A stretch of DNA of 64,000 nucleotides from Pseudopedobacter sp035496935 (GCA_035496935.1 DATJED010000004.1:62001-126000); one strand, 5' to 3'; counted from the stretch's first letter, positions 26,718 through 36,911 are shown. Numbers and translations are program-made. Notes: generated by a model from the letters alone, not told the origin.

Positions 26718-27392
26718 TTATTTACCGGTTTCCATATTTGGCGCATCCACAGGTTTAGATTCTGAGGAACCTTTTTGACGGAGATAAATAGTTAAAAATA
26801 CGATAGAAGCTACAGAAAGAAATTCACTTTGCCAGTTTTGGAAGGTTTCAAACCAAAACTCTGCTTGCGTAAGGTATTCCGCTACAGATTCTGTAGGCAA
26901 GTGTTTTGCCCGCTGTTCCACATTATGATTTTGCCAGCTTCCGTAAAGATGCATTCCCCAGCTTAAAAAGAATAAAAGGCCAAAACAAATGGAAAGTGAG
27001 TTGCTGTAAATTTTCAGTATCCATCCGCCTTTTTTAACCGCCCACGGTGCGTCTGGCGATGCAACCGGTTCTCTATCTACCTCCTCTTTTTCATCCAATT
27101 TTTTGGATTCCGCCGAACCAATCTGCCTCAGTGAAACTGTCAGCAATACATACAAAGCCATTTGCAGAAACTCACTTTCAAAATTCTCAAACGTTGCAGA
27201 AATAAAATGGCCACTTTGAAGATATTGATCCAAACCTATCTCATGCTGATTTTCATCTTTGAGATCCTGGTTATGTTGTTTCCAGCCGGTAAAGGCTTGG
27301 GCAAATAGCGTTACTACAAATAAAATAAGGAATACGATTGTTAGCCCGTTCCTGTAAAGGAAGGTATGTTTCGGATGCGATGCTGTTTTCAT
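26718..27392 (-). CDS. DUF6766-type membrane protein with internal duplication
   Basis: 224 residues made of two homologous halves. Each starts with a short 'Y-x-N-G/S-L' lead, a transmembrane helix, a 'GWKQHN' or 'GSWQNHN' motif, a soluble loop, and ends with 'FENFESEFLQ…LRQIGSAESK' or 'FQNWQSEFLS…LRQKGSSESK' around a second helix. Four membrane helices in total. Function unknown; the DUF number is from memory. It converges on the catalase/thioredoxin pair with a 24-bp gap and may belong to the same stress island. Confidence 0.75.
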   Translation of the reverse strand: MKTASHPKHTFLYRNGLTIVFLILFVVTLFAQAFTGWKQHNQDLKDENQHEIGLDQYLQSGHFISATFENFESEFLQMALYVLLTVSLRQIGSAESKKLDEKEEVDREPVASPDAPWAVKKGGWILKIYSNSLSICFGLLFFLSWGMHLYGSWQNHNVEQRAKHLPTESVAEYLTQAEFWFETFQNWQSEFLSVASIVFLTIYLRQKGSSESKPVDAPNMETGK

Positions 27393-27979
27393 ATTTAGAA
27401 ATTAGAATAATATTTTTAACACCTTAAACGAAAAATCCCCAGGTTGTTCGCCCAAATAACGACATTAGAATTTTATGATAAGTCAACACTTACAGATACA
27501 ATTCACAGATAATAAGGTTTCTAACAAGTATAAAATCGTATCTGATACATAATCATACCAAACACAAACTTGTTATCCCCTATTTCTAAAATACAGCTTA
27601 AGACTGCTAAAATTATGGCTCCCTAAGAATTTAATCTGTTTATATCCCCCTAGCTGAACTACTAAAAGGACAATCTATCGCATAATAATAGTAACAATAA
27701 GAAGAAATAGCCTGTCATTTACTAACGTTTTCGATGAGATTACATGCTAACGCTAATTATATAAAAAGCAATTTATGTAGTTTTAGATAAATTATAATAA
27801 AGCCTAATTTAGCATCAGAGATGAACGGAAAAATTAATTTTGATAGCTTGGAGAAAACCCATTACTTAGCCGTTACCAATAATGATTAAAATACAGTGTG
27901 TAAAAACCTTGCGAATCGCTGACTTAACACTAACAAAAAGCGACTTTGCACAATTAATTTACTGAACAATAAATAAGAC
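27393..27979. other. 587-bp intergenic region before the glycan region
   Basis: A very AT-rich divergent spacer separating the stress island from the GH2 gene. A 22-codon frame (about 27822-27890) is too short to support. A CTTTGC near 27945 could be part of a -7 box for the GH2 gene. No repeat, RNA or clear gene was seen. Confidence 0.4.
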
Positions 27980-30664
27980 ATGTTAAAAAAACTATCGGCT
28001 TTCTGTTGCTGCTTAATTATAATGGCAACCGGTTTAAAAGCGCAGGAAAGAATCAAAAAAACCATTAACACCAACTGGAATTTTCATAAAGGAGAAATTA
28101 ATGGCTTTCCAAAAACAAAAATAGCAGTTAACTGGGAGAAGGTAAATATCCCACACACTTGGAATGCTATAGATGTAAACGATGACGAGCCGGGTTACTA
28201 TCGTGGAACGGGCTGGTACCAAAAAACAATCAACATACCAGCATCATGGAAAAACAAAGATGTTTACATTTATTTTGAGGGCGCATCGCTAATTGCCGAA
28301 CTTTTTATTAATGGTAAATCCGTTGGCAGCCACATCGGCGGTTATAATTTCTTTAGTTTTCCGATAACGGATGCCGTTGAATTTGACCAGAACAACACCA
28401 TCAGCATCAGAGTAAATAACGAACATAATGAGGATATTCCCCCGCTTTCTGCCGATTTCACTTTTTACGGAGGCATTTACCGAGACATTTACTTAGTTGC
28501 AGTAAACAAAGTCCATTTCGATATGGACAACCACGCTTCAAAAGGCATATTTATTTCTACGCCAAAAGTAAGTAAAGAACAGGCTTCTGTTTTGGTAAAA
28601 GGTGTTTTAAGCAATACCGAAAAAGCAACGAAATCTTTAATTCTCTACAGCCAAGTTTTTGACGCCGATGGCAAAAAAGTTGCAGAAAAGCAGGACAAAA
28701 TAAAAGCCTCAGCACAAAGCAATCAAGTTTTTGAGCAAAGTATCCCATCGATTAAAAATCCAAATCTGTGGTCGCCAGAGTCGCCATATTTATATCGGAT
28801 CGTATCGCAACTAAAAGATGCAAAAACCGGCGATTTATTGGACGAAGTCAGCAACCCGCTTGGTTTCAGATGGTTTAGTTTTGATGCCGATAAAGGCTTT
28901 TTCTTGAACGGAGAACACGTAAAACTCATCGGCACCAACCGCCATCAAGATTTTAAAGACTTAGGAAACGCTCTTCCGGATGCTTTACATCTTAGAGATA
29001 TAGACCTGTTAAAAGCCATGGGAGGCAATTTTCTGCGTATCTCGCATTATCCGCAAGATCCTGAAGTTTTGGAAGCTTGTGATCGTTTGGGCATTTTAAC
29101 TTCAGTAGAAATCCCTATCGTAAACGCCATTACAGAGTCTAAAACTTTCGCTGATAACAGTTTGATGATGCAAACCGAGATGATCCGCCAAAGTTACAAC
29201 CACCCCAGCGTTGTCATTTGGGCCTATATGAACGAGGTTTTATTGAGACCACGTTTTGAAAAAGGCAGTGAAAGACAAGAAAATTACTTTAAATCAGTTG
29301 CCAAACTGGCACAGGAAATTGAGGATTTGACCCGCAAAGAAGATCCATCACGTTATACCATGATTCCTTGCCACGGCAGTTTTGATTTATACAACCGAGT
29401 TGGCTTAACTCAAATTCCGATGATTGTAGGCTGGAACCTCTACCAAGGCTGGTACGGAGGCAATTTCGGAGGCTTTGCGGAATATTTGGATATGCACCAC
29501 AAAAACTTGCCCACCAAACCGGTAATTATTACAGAGTACGGTGCAGATGTTGATCCACACATCAGTAATCCAAATCCAGTAAGGTTTGATAAATCTCAGG
29601 AATATTCAAACATTTATCACCAGGTTTATTTAAAGGCGATGTTGGACCGCCCTTTCGTTACCGGAGGCACCATCTGGAATTTAAATGATTTCAACTCCGA
29701 ACAACGTACAGATACCGATCCGCACATCAACAATAAAGGAATTTTAACGGTTGACCGCCAACCGAAAGACCAATATTATTTTTATCAGTCGCATTTAATA
29801 AAAACACCGTTCATAAAAGTAGGTTCACAGCTCCGCAATTTAAGAAGCGGTATTTCTGATAGCGAAACTGAGCTGGTGCATCATGAAATGGTAGAAATTT
29901 ACAGCAACCAGCCAGCAGTTAGCCTAAAAGTTAACGGCAAAGTTTTAGGCTCGGTAAAAACCGATTTTAACATCGCAAAATTCAACGTTCCGTTTAAAGA
30001 CGGCGTTAACCAGTTACAAGCTGTAACTTTAGTAAACGGCAAAGAGGTGGTTGATTTTGTGGAGATTAAGTACATCATCATCCCACAGAAATTAAAATCA
30101 AATCTAAAACCATTTACAGAGCTGAATGTGAGCTTGGGCGATCCACGTTATTATATGGATAAACCTTTGCAACAAGTTTGGTTGCCCGAACAAGCTTACA
30201 CGCCCGGAAGTTGGGGTTACATTGGTGGCGATATTTTTAAGATGAAAAACAGTGGTCGCCAGAGTTTTGGAACCGATAAAAACATCTTAGGCACAGGTTA
30301 TGACGCCATTTACGCCAGTCAGCGTGAAGACATTAAACAGTTTAAACTAGATGTACCCGATGGAAATTACGAGCTGACTTTACATTTTGCAGAGCTTTTA
30401 TCAGACAAAGAGAAAGAAGGCCTGGCCTATAATTTAGGAAGTGCGGCAGAAAACGATAAGTTAACCGAAAGAAGTTTCAACGTTTATGTAAACGGCAATA
30501 AAGTATTAGATAAGTTGGGCACACAAAATGAGCTTGTTCCGGAAGTTGCTTATGCCACAAAAATCAGTATAAACGTAAAAAACGGAACGGGTGTAGTGAT
30601 TGATTTTGAGAAATTAAAAAGCAAACCGATACTAAACGGCTTACAGTTACGAAGAATTTATTAA
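27980..30664 (+). CDS. GH2 glycoside hydrolase with C-terminal malectin-like domain
   Basis: 894 residues, exported (signal ending at 'TGLKAQ'). The order is a sugar-binding jelly roll (about 25-210), an immunoglobulin-like domain, the TIM barrel, a further beta-sandwich, and a malectin-like domain (about 730-890: 'GYDAIYASQREDIKQFKLD', 'NYELTLHFAEL'). Acid/base Glu is about E419 (IWAYMNEV) and the nucleophile about E519 (IITEYGAD). The family covers beta-galactosidases, beta-glucuronidases and beta-mannosidases. The adjacent mannonate dehydratase, 5 bp downstream, hints at glucuronic acid release, but substrate is not decided by sequence. Confidence 0.9.
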   Translation: MLKKLSAFCCCLIIMATGLKAQERIKKTINTNWNFHKGEINGFPKTKIAVNWEKVNIPHTWNAIDVNDDEPGYYRGTGWYQKTINIPASWKNKDVYIYFEGASLIAELFINGKSVGSHIGGYNFFSFPITDAVEFDQNNTISIRVNNEHNEDIPPLSADFTFYGGIYRDIYLVAVNKVHFDMDNHASKGIFISTPKVSKEQASVLVKGVLSNTEKATKSLILYSQVFDADGKKVAEKQDKIKASAQSNQVFEQSIPSIKNPNLWSPESPYLYRIVSQLKDAKTGDLLDEVSNPLGFRWFSFDADKGFFLNGEHVKLIGTNRHQDFKDLGNALPDALHLRDIDLLKAMGGNFLRISHYPQDPEVLEACDRLGILTSVEIPIVNAITESKTFADNSLMMQTEMIRQSYNHPSVVIWAYMNEVLLRPRFEKGSERQENYFKSVAKLAQEIEDLTRKEDPSRYTMIPCHGSFDLYNRVGLTQIPMIVGWNLYQGWYGGNFGGFAEYLDMHHKNLPTKPVIITEYGADVDPHISNPNPVRFDKSQEYSNIYHQVYLKAMLDRPFVTGGTIWNLNDFNSEQRTDTDPHINNKGILTVDRQPKDQYYFYQSHLIKTPFIKVGSQLRNLRSGISDSETELVHHEMVEIYSNQPAVSLKVNGKVLGSVKTDFNIAKFNVPFKDGVNQLQAVTLVNGKEVVDFVEIKYIIIPQKLKSNLKPFTELNVSLGDPRYYMDKPLQQVWLPEQAYTPGSWGYIGGDIFKMKNSGRQSFGTDKNILGTGYDAIYASQREDIKQFKLDVPDGNYELTLHFAELLSDKEKEGLAYNLGSAAENDKLTERSFNVYVNGNKVLDKLGTQNELVPEVAYATKISINVKNGTGVVIDFEKLKSKPILNGLQLRRIY

Positions 30665-30669
30665 TTGAA

Positions 30670-31863
30670 ATGAATAAGGATAATCAAAAATTAGAACAAA
30701 CTTTTAGGTGGTTTGGCCCGGCAGATGAAGTTACGCTGGCAGATATTAAACAGACCGGTGCAACCGGAATTGTTACAGCTTTGCACCAAATCCCTTGCGG
30801 GGATGTTTGGACAGAAGCCGATATTTTAGAGCGCAAGAAATTGATTGAAGACGCTGGTTTAACATGGTCTGTAGTGGAAAGTGTAAATATCCACGAAAGC
30901 ATAAAAACCAGAACGGCGGAAAGAGATTTGTACATCGAGCGTTACAATACCACCCTTAAAAACTTATCAAAAGCGGGAATCAAAGTGGTTTGTTACAATT
31001 TTATGCCCGTTTTAGATTGGACAAGAACGCATTTAAGGTTTACCTTGCCGGATAAAGCCGTTGCATTGCGTTACGATGCAATTGCCCTCGCCGCTTTTGA
31101 CCTTTACATTTTAAAACGCCCAGCGGCGTTCAACGAGTTTAGCGAGGAAGTACAACAAAAAGCAAAAACCTATTTAACCGGACTTAAAGCCGATGAGGTA
31201 AAATTACTTACCGAAACCATTATGGCCGGTTTACCCGGAACGGATGAAGTTTTTACCATCCCGGAGTTTAACGAGCATCTGGAAAAATATGCTAAAGTTG
31301 GAAAAAACGAGTTGCGTGAAAACTTAGCCTATTTCTTAAAGGGAATTATTCCAACTGCCGAAGCGGAAGGTATTAAAATGTGTATTCATCCGGATGACCC
31401 GCCATTTCCTATTTTAGGTTTACCCCGAATTGTGTGCAATGAGGAAGATTTGCAGTTCATTGTGAATGCGGTAGATTCTGACAGCAACGGCATTACTTTT
31501 TGTACCGGTTCATTAGGCGCCAACCCAGCAAATAATTTACCTGCAATGATTGAGCGCTTAGGTCATAAAATCCATTTCTTGCACCTCCGTAATGTACAGC
31601 GTGAGGCTGATGGAAGTTTTTACGAAGCGCCACATTTGGAAGGCAGCAACAGCATGTACGCCGTTATGAAAGCCGTAGTAAACGAGCAAAACACAAGAGC
31701 ATCAGGCGGAAAAGGAATTGTAAACATCCCAATGCGCCCGGATCATGGACATTTGATTTTAGATGATTTTAACCGCAATACCTATCCAGGTTACTCTGTA
31801 ATTGGCAGACTGAAAGGGCTGGCAGAACTGCGGGGACTGGAAATGGGGATTAGAGGGAACTGA
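30670..31863 (+). CDS. uxuA: Mannonate dehydratase
   Basis: Dehydrates D-mannonate to 2-keto-3-deoxygluconate in hexuronate catabolism. The 397-residue cytoplasmic protein has 'FRWFGPADEVTLADIKQTGA' at the N-terminus, the conserved 'YNFMPVLDWTRTHL', 'MCIHPDDPPFPILGLPRIV' and 'HFLHLRNVQREADGSFYEA' and 'MRPDHGHLILDD', where the metal-binding His/Cys/Asp residues lie. It is co-transcribed with the GH2 gene (5-bp gap). The other steps of the pathway (uxaC, uxuB, kdgK, kdgA) are not in the window. Confidence 0.96.
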   Translation: MNKDNQKLEQTFRWFGPADEVTLADIKQTGATGIVTALHQIPCGDVWTEADILERKKLIEDAGLTWSVVESVNIHESIKTRTAERDLYIERYNTTLKNLSKAGIKVVCYNFMPVLDWTRTHLRFTLPDKAVALRYDAIALAAFDLYILKRPAAFNEFSEEVQQKAKTYLTGLKADEVKLLTETIMAGLPGTDEVFTIPEFNEHLEKYAKVGKNELRENLAYFLKGIIPTAEAEGIKMCIHPDDPPFPILGLPRIVCNEEDLQFIVNAVDSDSNGITFCTGSLGANPANNLPAMIERLGHKIHFLHLRNVQREADGSFYEAPHLEGSNSMYAVMKAVVNEQNTRASGGKGIVNIPMRPDHGHLILDDFNRNTYPGYSVIGRLKGLAELRGLEMGIRGN

Positions 31864-31881
31864 TTTTTATAATATGATTGC

Positions 31882-31915
31882 AAAAGCCGTTTTCGAAAGG
31901 AAACGGCTTTTTTCA
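31882..31915. terminator. Bidirectional terminator between uxuA and the GH3 gene
   Basis: Stem 31882-31892 (aaaagccgttt) with 31901-31911 (aaacggctttt), flanked by A and T runs, between convergent genes. Confidence 0.85.
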
Positions 31916-31926
31916 GAATATAAGAT

Positions 31927-34323
31927 TTATTCGGTTTCCAATATGGTGAATTTACCTTGTAACCTAATATCTTCGGACGAACTGCCAATCATTAATTCAA
32001 ATTCACCGGGCTCTACCACCCATTTCATGTCTTTATTCAATAACTCCAAATCTTTAACAGCAAATTTCAAAGTAATTAGCTTTTCCTGGCCGGCTTTAAG
32101 ATTTACTCGCTTAAAAGCCCTCAACTGCGACTCATAAACGATCACACTACTCAATTTATCTTTAAAATAAAGTTGCACCACTTCGTCGCCTGGGTAATTT
32201 CCTATATTTTTTAGATTAAAGCTTGCGCTAATGCTATCTTTCTGAGATTGATTGATGGACAGGTTGCTGTAAGCAAAAGAAGTATAACTTAAACCATAAC
32301 CAAAAGGAAACAAAGCGCCATTTATGCGGGTTTTACCATAACCGTTATCGCCAGATGAAGGTTGACTGGCTTGTGAAGCGGGCTTAAACGGAAAATTCAG
32401 TTCAATTTGTCCGATAGATTTTGGAAATGTTACAGATAGCTTACCTCCGGGATTATAATCTCCAAACAAAGCTTCAGCGATAACTTTACCAGCGCTAGGG
32501 CCAGGAAACCAAGCTTCTAGGATAGCTGGCAAATAATGATTTTCCCAGTTTATGGTTAAAGGGCGACCGTTAATCATCACCAAAACCACAGGTTTTCCTG
32601 TTGCATATAAGGCTTTTAGCAACTCATGTTGGCGCCCGGGCAAATCTAAACTTGTTCTGGAAAGGCTTTCACCTACCAATTTTTCATCCTCGCCAACTAC
32701 CGCAATAATAACATCTACCGATTTTGCTTTTCCAACCGCTTCATCAATCATTTGTTGTTCCTGAGTAGTTAGCGGGGTTTCTATGATTTCGGTGCCGGGC
32801 CACCCGGGATTGGTAATGTCGCAACCTTTGGCATAATCAAAACTTAAAGTTTTACTTTCCAAGGCTTTCAATCCGTCAAAAACAGAAACAGATTGATTAT
32901 TGGATGGGCCATATCTGCTTACAGTATAACCAATTTCTTTGGCCAATGGCCCTGTAACTAAAATTTTTTGTTGCTTATTTTTTGCTAAGGGGAGTAAATT
33001 ATCTGCGTTTTTTAACAGCACCAATGATTCTCTATTCAGTTGTTCTGCAAATTTTTCATCAGCGGGTTGGTGGACAATTTTATCCGCAGATTTGGGGTTT
33101 GCATTTATAGGTTTATCAAATAATCCTAAACGGAACTTAACACTTAAAACTTCTTTTACCCTTTGATTTAGAACCTCTAAACTTAACGATCCATCCTTCA
33201 CCGCGTCTCTTAGGTTATTGATATAATTATCAGGTTGCCTAAAATTAGTCCAAACGTTTAGCCCGGCATTTAACGCTTTTACAGATGCGTCTTTAAAATC
33301 TGCAGCTACATGATGTTTTGAGGATATAAACTCTACCGCTTCACTATCGGATACTACATAGCCATTAAAACCGTAATCTTTTCTCAATAAATCAGTTAAA
33401 AAGTACGAGCTCGCGGTAATGGGGATGCCGTCCCAATCGTTATAACTGCTCATAACACCCATTGGATGTGCCTCTTGGATGACTTTCTTGAAAGGATACA
33501 GGTAAAGTTGATGCAATTCCCTTGGCGCAACATGCGGATCTGTACGGGCATTCCCATCTCTACCTCCTTTTGGCACACTATAAACTGCGTAATGCTTTAG
33601 CGTTGCTGCAATTCCGTTGCTTTGGATACCTTGAACCATCTTTTTCCCCAGCTCAGAAATCAAGAAAGGTTCTTCGCCGTAGCACTCTATAATTCTTCCC
33701 CATCTCGGGTCTCTGGCCACATCTAAAATTGGTGCATAAACATTTGTATAACCTAAAGCTTTGGCTTCTTTTCCTACAATTTGCCCTGCCTGATACACCA
33801 AATCCGGATTCCAGGTACTTCCGATGCCAATTGGCGCACAAAGTGGCGTAGCTCTATCGTGGCAAAGACCATGAATTCCTTCGTTTGTAAAATCAACCGG
33901 AATGCCTAAACGGGTTTCTTCTATAAACCATTTTTGCAAGGTATTGATGGCTGTAGCGTGTTTACTGTAAGGGAAAGAGTATTCGGTAACCGCCTTTTTA
34001 TTGTTTGGTAAACTATTTAAGGCTTCGTCGATATTGGCAATGCCGTCTTTCCAAATGGCATTCTTCCATTCCGCAGTGGGCATCTCATCTTTTAAAACTC
34101 TCCCGAATCCGTACAATGTTGCGGTTTGGTTCACTTTTTCCACAATTGTCATTTGTGATAGCAGATCATCAATGCGCTTGCTTAAAGGCTGGGTAACGTC
34201 CTCATAAACGTCCTTTTTTCCGTTTTTATTGAAATCAATCCAGTTTTTATGGTAAATATTATCTTGTGCGTAACATAGGTAACTGATATTTACCAGCAAC
34301 ACAAGTGATAAGAAAAATTTCAT
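31927..34323 (-). CDS. GH3 glycoside hydrolase (beta-glucosidase/xylosidase type)
   Basis: 798 residues with a Sec signal (cleavage near 'SYLCYAQ'). It has the GH3 N-terminal barrel with the nucleophile Asp in 'GYVVSDSEAVEF', the loop 'KHYAVYSVPKGGRDG', the GH3 C-terminal domain ('ESLVLLKNADNLLPL') and a fibronectin-like end ('GEFELMIGSSSEDIRL'). It removes non-reducing-end beta-linked sugars from oligosaccharides, probably in the periplasm. 'WIDFNKNGKKDVYED' near the start resembles a small calcium-loop insertion seen in Bacteroidota members. Exact sugar unknown. Confidence 0.92.
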   Translation of the reverse strand: MKFFLSLVLLVNISYLCYAQDNIYHKNWIDFNKNGKKDVYEDVTQPLSKRIDDLLSQMTIVEKVNQTATLYGFGRVLKDEMPTAEWKNAIWKDGIANIDEALNSLPNNKKAVTEYSFPYSKHATAINTLQKWFIEETRLGIPVDFTNEGIHGLCHDRATPLCAPIGIGSTWNPDLVYQAGQIVGKEAKALGYTNVYAPILDVARDPRWGRIIECYGEEPFLISELGKKMVQGIQSNGIAATLKHYAVYSVPKGGRDGNARTDPHVAPRELHQLYLYPFKKVIQEAHPMGVMSSYNDWDGIPITASSYFLTDLLRKDYGFNGYVVSDSEAVEFISSKHHVAADFKDASVKALNAGLNVWTNFRQPDNYINNLRDAVKDGSLSLEVLNQRVKEVLSVKFRLGLFDKPINANPKSADKIVHQPADEKFAEQLNRESLVLLKNADNLLPLAKNKQQKILVTGPLAKEIGYTVSRYGPSNNQSVSVFDGLKALESKTLSFDYAKGCDITNPGWPGTEIIETPLTTQEQQMIDEAVGKAKSVDVIIAVVGEDEKLVGESLSRTSLDLPGRQHELLKALYATGKPVVLVMINGRPLTINWENHYLPAILEAWFPGPSAGKVIAEALFGDYNPGGKLSVTFPKSIGQIELNFPFKPASQASQPSSGDNGYGKTRINGALFPFGYGLSYTSFAYSNLSINQSQKDSISASFNLKNIGNYPGDEVVQLYFKDKLSSVIVYESQLRAFKRVNLKAGQEKLITLKFAVKDLELLNKDMKWVVEPGEFELMIGSSSEDIRLQGKFTILETE

Positions 34324-34553
34324 TTTTATTTTACGGATTAAAAAACTGTTAAAAATACAACCACATGGCTATATAGGACTTTTAAAGTGAAGAGCTGTTG
34401 AATATATTAAGAAGATAAATCTTCTAACATAGCAGAGCACCCTATTGTAATGCCCTTGGGCATCTTTAAAAGAAAGTTTCCACAAGATTGGAAATAAAAA
34501 TCTAGGTATCTATGTGGTTATAATTGTTTTTTCAGTGAAATTTAGGCCAGCTT

Positions 34554-35423
34554 CTAAGCGGCCATCATTTCTTTCTGATAAATTAACGGACTTTTCCCCA
34601 TAATGCTTTTAAAACATTTATGAAAACTTGCAAAGTTATTAAAACCGCTCTCGTAACAAACCTGCTTAATATTTAAGCGGTTATCAATTAATAATTTACA
34701 GGCCTGCCCAACTTTAATTTCTGTTAAAAACTGTGAATAGGTTTTTTGGGTACGCGATTTAAAATATCGGCAAAAAGAATTAGGGCTTATTTTCGCCACT
34801 TCGGCAATTTCATCTAAATGTATTTTATTTCGGTAATTGGCAAAGGTATATTCATAAATATCACGAATACGGTCGCGTTCTGACGGCTCTGTATCCATAG
34901 AAAAACCAATTGATGTGAGCACTTCAACTTCTTCGCATTTGCTGATTTCAATCAAAGCGTGGATGAGGTAAATAATCCTCTCTGCACCTTCAGAATTTAG
35001 CATGTTATCCAACATTTCTGCTATTCTTTGCTTGTTTCCTTTTATAATCTTTAACCCTCGTCTTGATTTATCAAGCAACACTTTTAAGGGCTTGTTTTCC
35101 GGTAAATTCAGAAATGCCTCGCCCAAAAAGTTTTCAGAAAAATGAGCTACTTTAACGTTGGGCAACACTGCTTCTGATTCTTGAAAATAACAATCATCAA
35201 AACGCCAGTAATGCGGTAAATCTTTACCCACTAAAACAATATCGCCACGCTCAAAAGGCATTATGCTATCCCCTATAAACTGGGTTCCCTTTCCTTCAAT
35301 AAAATGTATCAGTTCAACTTCTTGATGATAGTGCCACTTATTATTTATAAAGGGCTTAGAGTCTTGACGAACACTTAAGGACTGCGTTGGCTCCATAGAT
35401 ACTTTAAGTAATTGTGCTTTCAT
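34554..35423 (-). CDS. AraC-family regulator with cupin sensor
   Basis: 289 residues. The N-terminal cupin sensor (about 25-95: 'NKWHYHQEVELIHFIEGKGT', 'GDIVLVGKDLPHYWR') probably binds a sugar. The C-terminal double helix-turn-helix (about 190-285) has 'IHLDEIAEVAKISPNSFCRY' and 'IKQVCYESGFNNFASFHKCF'. It is clearly paralogous to the regulator at 39658. It lies beside GH3, L-rhamnose mutarotase and a second AraC gene, so it is a candidate regulator of this cluster. No effector can be named. Confidence 0.9.
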   Translation of the reverse strand: MKAQLLKVSMEPTQSLSVRQDSKPFINNKWHYHQEVELIHFIEGKGTQFIGDSIMPFERGDIVLVGKDLPHYWRFDDCYFQESEAVLPNVKVAHFSENFLGEAFLNLPENKPLKVLLDKSRRGLKIIKGNKQRIAEMLDNMLNSEGAERIIYLIHALIEISKCEEVEVLTSIGFSMDTEPSERDRIRDIYEYTFANYRNKIHLDEIAEVAKISPNSFCRYFKSRTQKTYSQFLTEIKVGQACKLLIDNRLNIKQVCYESGFNNFASFHKCFKSIMGKSPLIYQKEMMAA

Positions 35424-35648
35424 CTTAGTTAAAATTAGATTAATAAAAATAAAATTAAACGCAATTAGAGCTACAAATAAAGTTTTAACACGTTACCACA
35501 CTTTTTAACGCATCCGGACTGCGCTATTAATTCCCGAATAATGTTAACTTTACTTATCTTTATAATTGGTACACTAAGGTAGATATACTTATATGCGTCC
35601 GAGGTATCTATTGCATTCAAAAATATGTACAAAACAAACATCAAATAA

Positions 35649-36551
35649 TTGGGGAAAAAGTTAACGGAAAAATCCAAGATTGACCCTTCTGAGATAAGGC
35701 AGGCTTTTAATAGCGTAAACATTAAGCTATTATGTTGCAGATACTGGGTTTTAGAAGAATGGGAGTGCTTTGACCTCTCGGTTCCGTTTTGGCGTATTTA
35801 CCATAACAACATTGCGGGTGCAAAAATAAAATTCAACAATGTTGAAACCGAGTTAAAAGAGGATGTAATTGTAATTATTCCGCCTAACACGTCCTTTTCA
35901 TCTAAACTGAAACAGGATTTTACCACCAACAACGAAAGTATATCTGGAAGGAAATTTATCAAAAAAGATACTTTAGCAAGCATTAAAGAGAAAGGCAAAG
36001 TTGACCATCTCTTCATCCATTTTTCTTTGGGTTTCCCATTGGATTTTGTGAAAAACACTGTAAACGTTATTAATTGCGATGAATACTCGCTACAGCTATT
36101 AGAGGTTATTCAGAAGTTTTGTTTAGACGATACCAGTTTCAATTTTGAAGAATGCCTTACCATTCAACAACTTATTTCTTTTTGCCTATTAAGGCTACAG
36201 AACGACATCTGGAAATTTGGCGCATTGGACCAAAGGGTTTTTATTGCGATGCAGCATATAGAAAAACACTTTAGCGACAATATTAATAACGATAAGCTGG
36301 CAAGCAATGCCAATATGGCGGTAAATTCATTTGCCAGACTTTTTAAAAACAGCACAGGAATTTCTATACAACAATATATTATCAGAACTAAAATTGAAGC
36401 CGCTTGTAATTTAATGCACCATAGCAACAAAACTATAGATGAAATTGCCTTTGATTGTGGCTTTTCAGATCGACATCATTTCGCAAAAATTTTCAAAAAA
36501 GTAATGAATATGAATCCGGCGTACTACAAAAAAAGATTAACGATGGTTTAG
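35649..36551 (+). CDS. AraC-family regulator
   Basis: 300 residues with an unrecognised sensor domain (about 30-190) and a standard AraC DNA-binding end (about 200-297: 'NDKLASNANMAVNSFARLF', 'IDEIAFDCGFSDRHHFAKIF'). It starts at TTG, the first start-like codon after an in-frame stop; no ATG is usable nearby. It is transcribed away from the neighbouring regulator at 34554, with a 225-bp shared spacer. Its end overlaps the convergent rhamnose mutarotase gene by 15 bp. Confidence 0.87.
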   Translation: MGKKLTEKSKIDPSEIRQAFNSVNIKLLCCRYWVLEEWECFDLSVPFWRIYHNNIAGAKIKFNNVETELKEDVIVIIPPNTSFSSKLKQDFTTNNESISGRKFIKKDTLASIKEKGKVDHLFIHFSLGFPLDFVKNTVNVINCDEYSLQLLEVIQKFCLDDTSFNFEECLTIQQLISFCLLRLQNDIWKFGALDQRVFIAMQHIEKHFSDNINNDKLASNANMAVNSFARLFKNSTGISIQQYIIRTKIEAACNLMHHSNKTIDEIAFDCGFSDRHHFAKIFKKVMNMNPAYYKKRLTMV

Positions 36552-36911
36552 CACTTGCTTATTTATTAGCTGAAGCGCTTTCTTTAAGGAAAACATATTA
36601 TCCATTAACACCCACTTTTCGCCCGCTTTTGTTCCGGGTATTTCCTGCTGATATTTCCACATAATTCTTTCCCATTCCTGCACTTTTTCATTTTCGGCAT
36701 CCATAATTGCCTTTTTCTCGAAAGAAAATGAATCTTCGGTTTCCATAATCATAAACAGCCGATTATTGAGCCTATAAATCGCCATTTCTATTACACCTGT
36801 ATTTTTGATGCTTTCCACAACCTCCGGCCAAACATTTTTATGCCATTCTGCGTACTCTTTTATTAGTGTTGAATCGTCCTTTAAGTCAAGGGTTAAACAG
36901 TATCTTTTCAT
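36537..36911 (-). CDS. rhaM: L-rhamnose mutarotase
   Basis: Interconverts the alpha and beta anomers of L-rhamnose before isomerisation. At 124 residues it fits the family, with 'RYCLTLDLKDD' at the N-terminus, the catalytic-type 'YAEWHKNVWPEV' (His about 22), 'EMAIYRLNNRLFMIMETED' and the C-terminal 'WERIMWKYQQEIPGTKAGEK'. Some Bacteroidota members act on fucose, so the sugar is probable, not certain. It suggests that a 6-deoxyhexose is a product of this cluster. Other rhamnose genes are absent here. Confidence 0.85.
   Translation of the reverse strand: MKRYCLTLDLKDDSTLIKEYAEWHKNVWPEVVESIKNTGVIEMAIYRLNNRLFMIMETEDSFSFEKKAIMDAENEKVQEWERIMWKYQQEIPGTKAGEKWVLMDNMFSLKKALQLINKQVLNHR

Noticed and set aside
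27822..27890. A 22-codon frame starting MNGKINFDSLEKTHYLAV
   Set aside because: It is too short, has no neighbour context or recognisable homologue, and stands in very AT-rich sequence; chance cannot be excluded.
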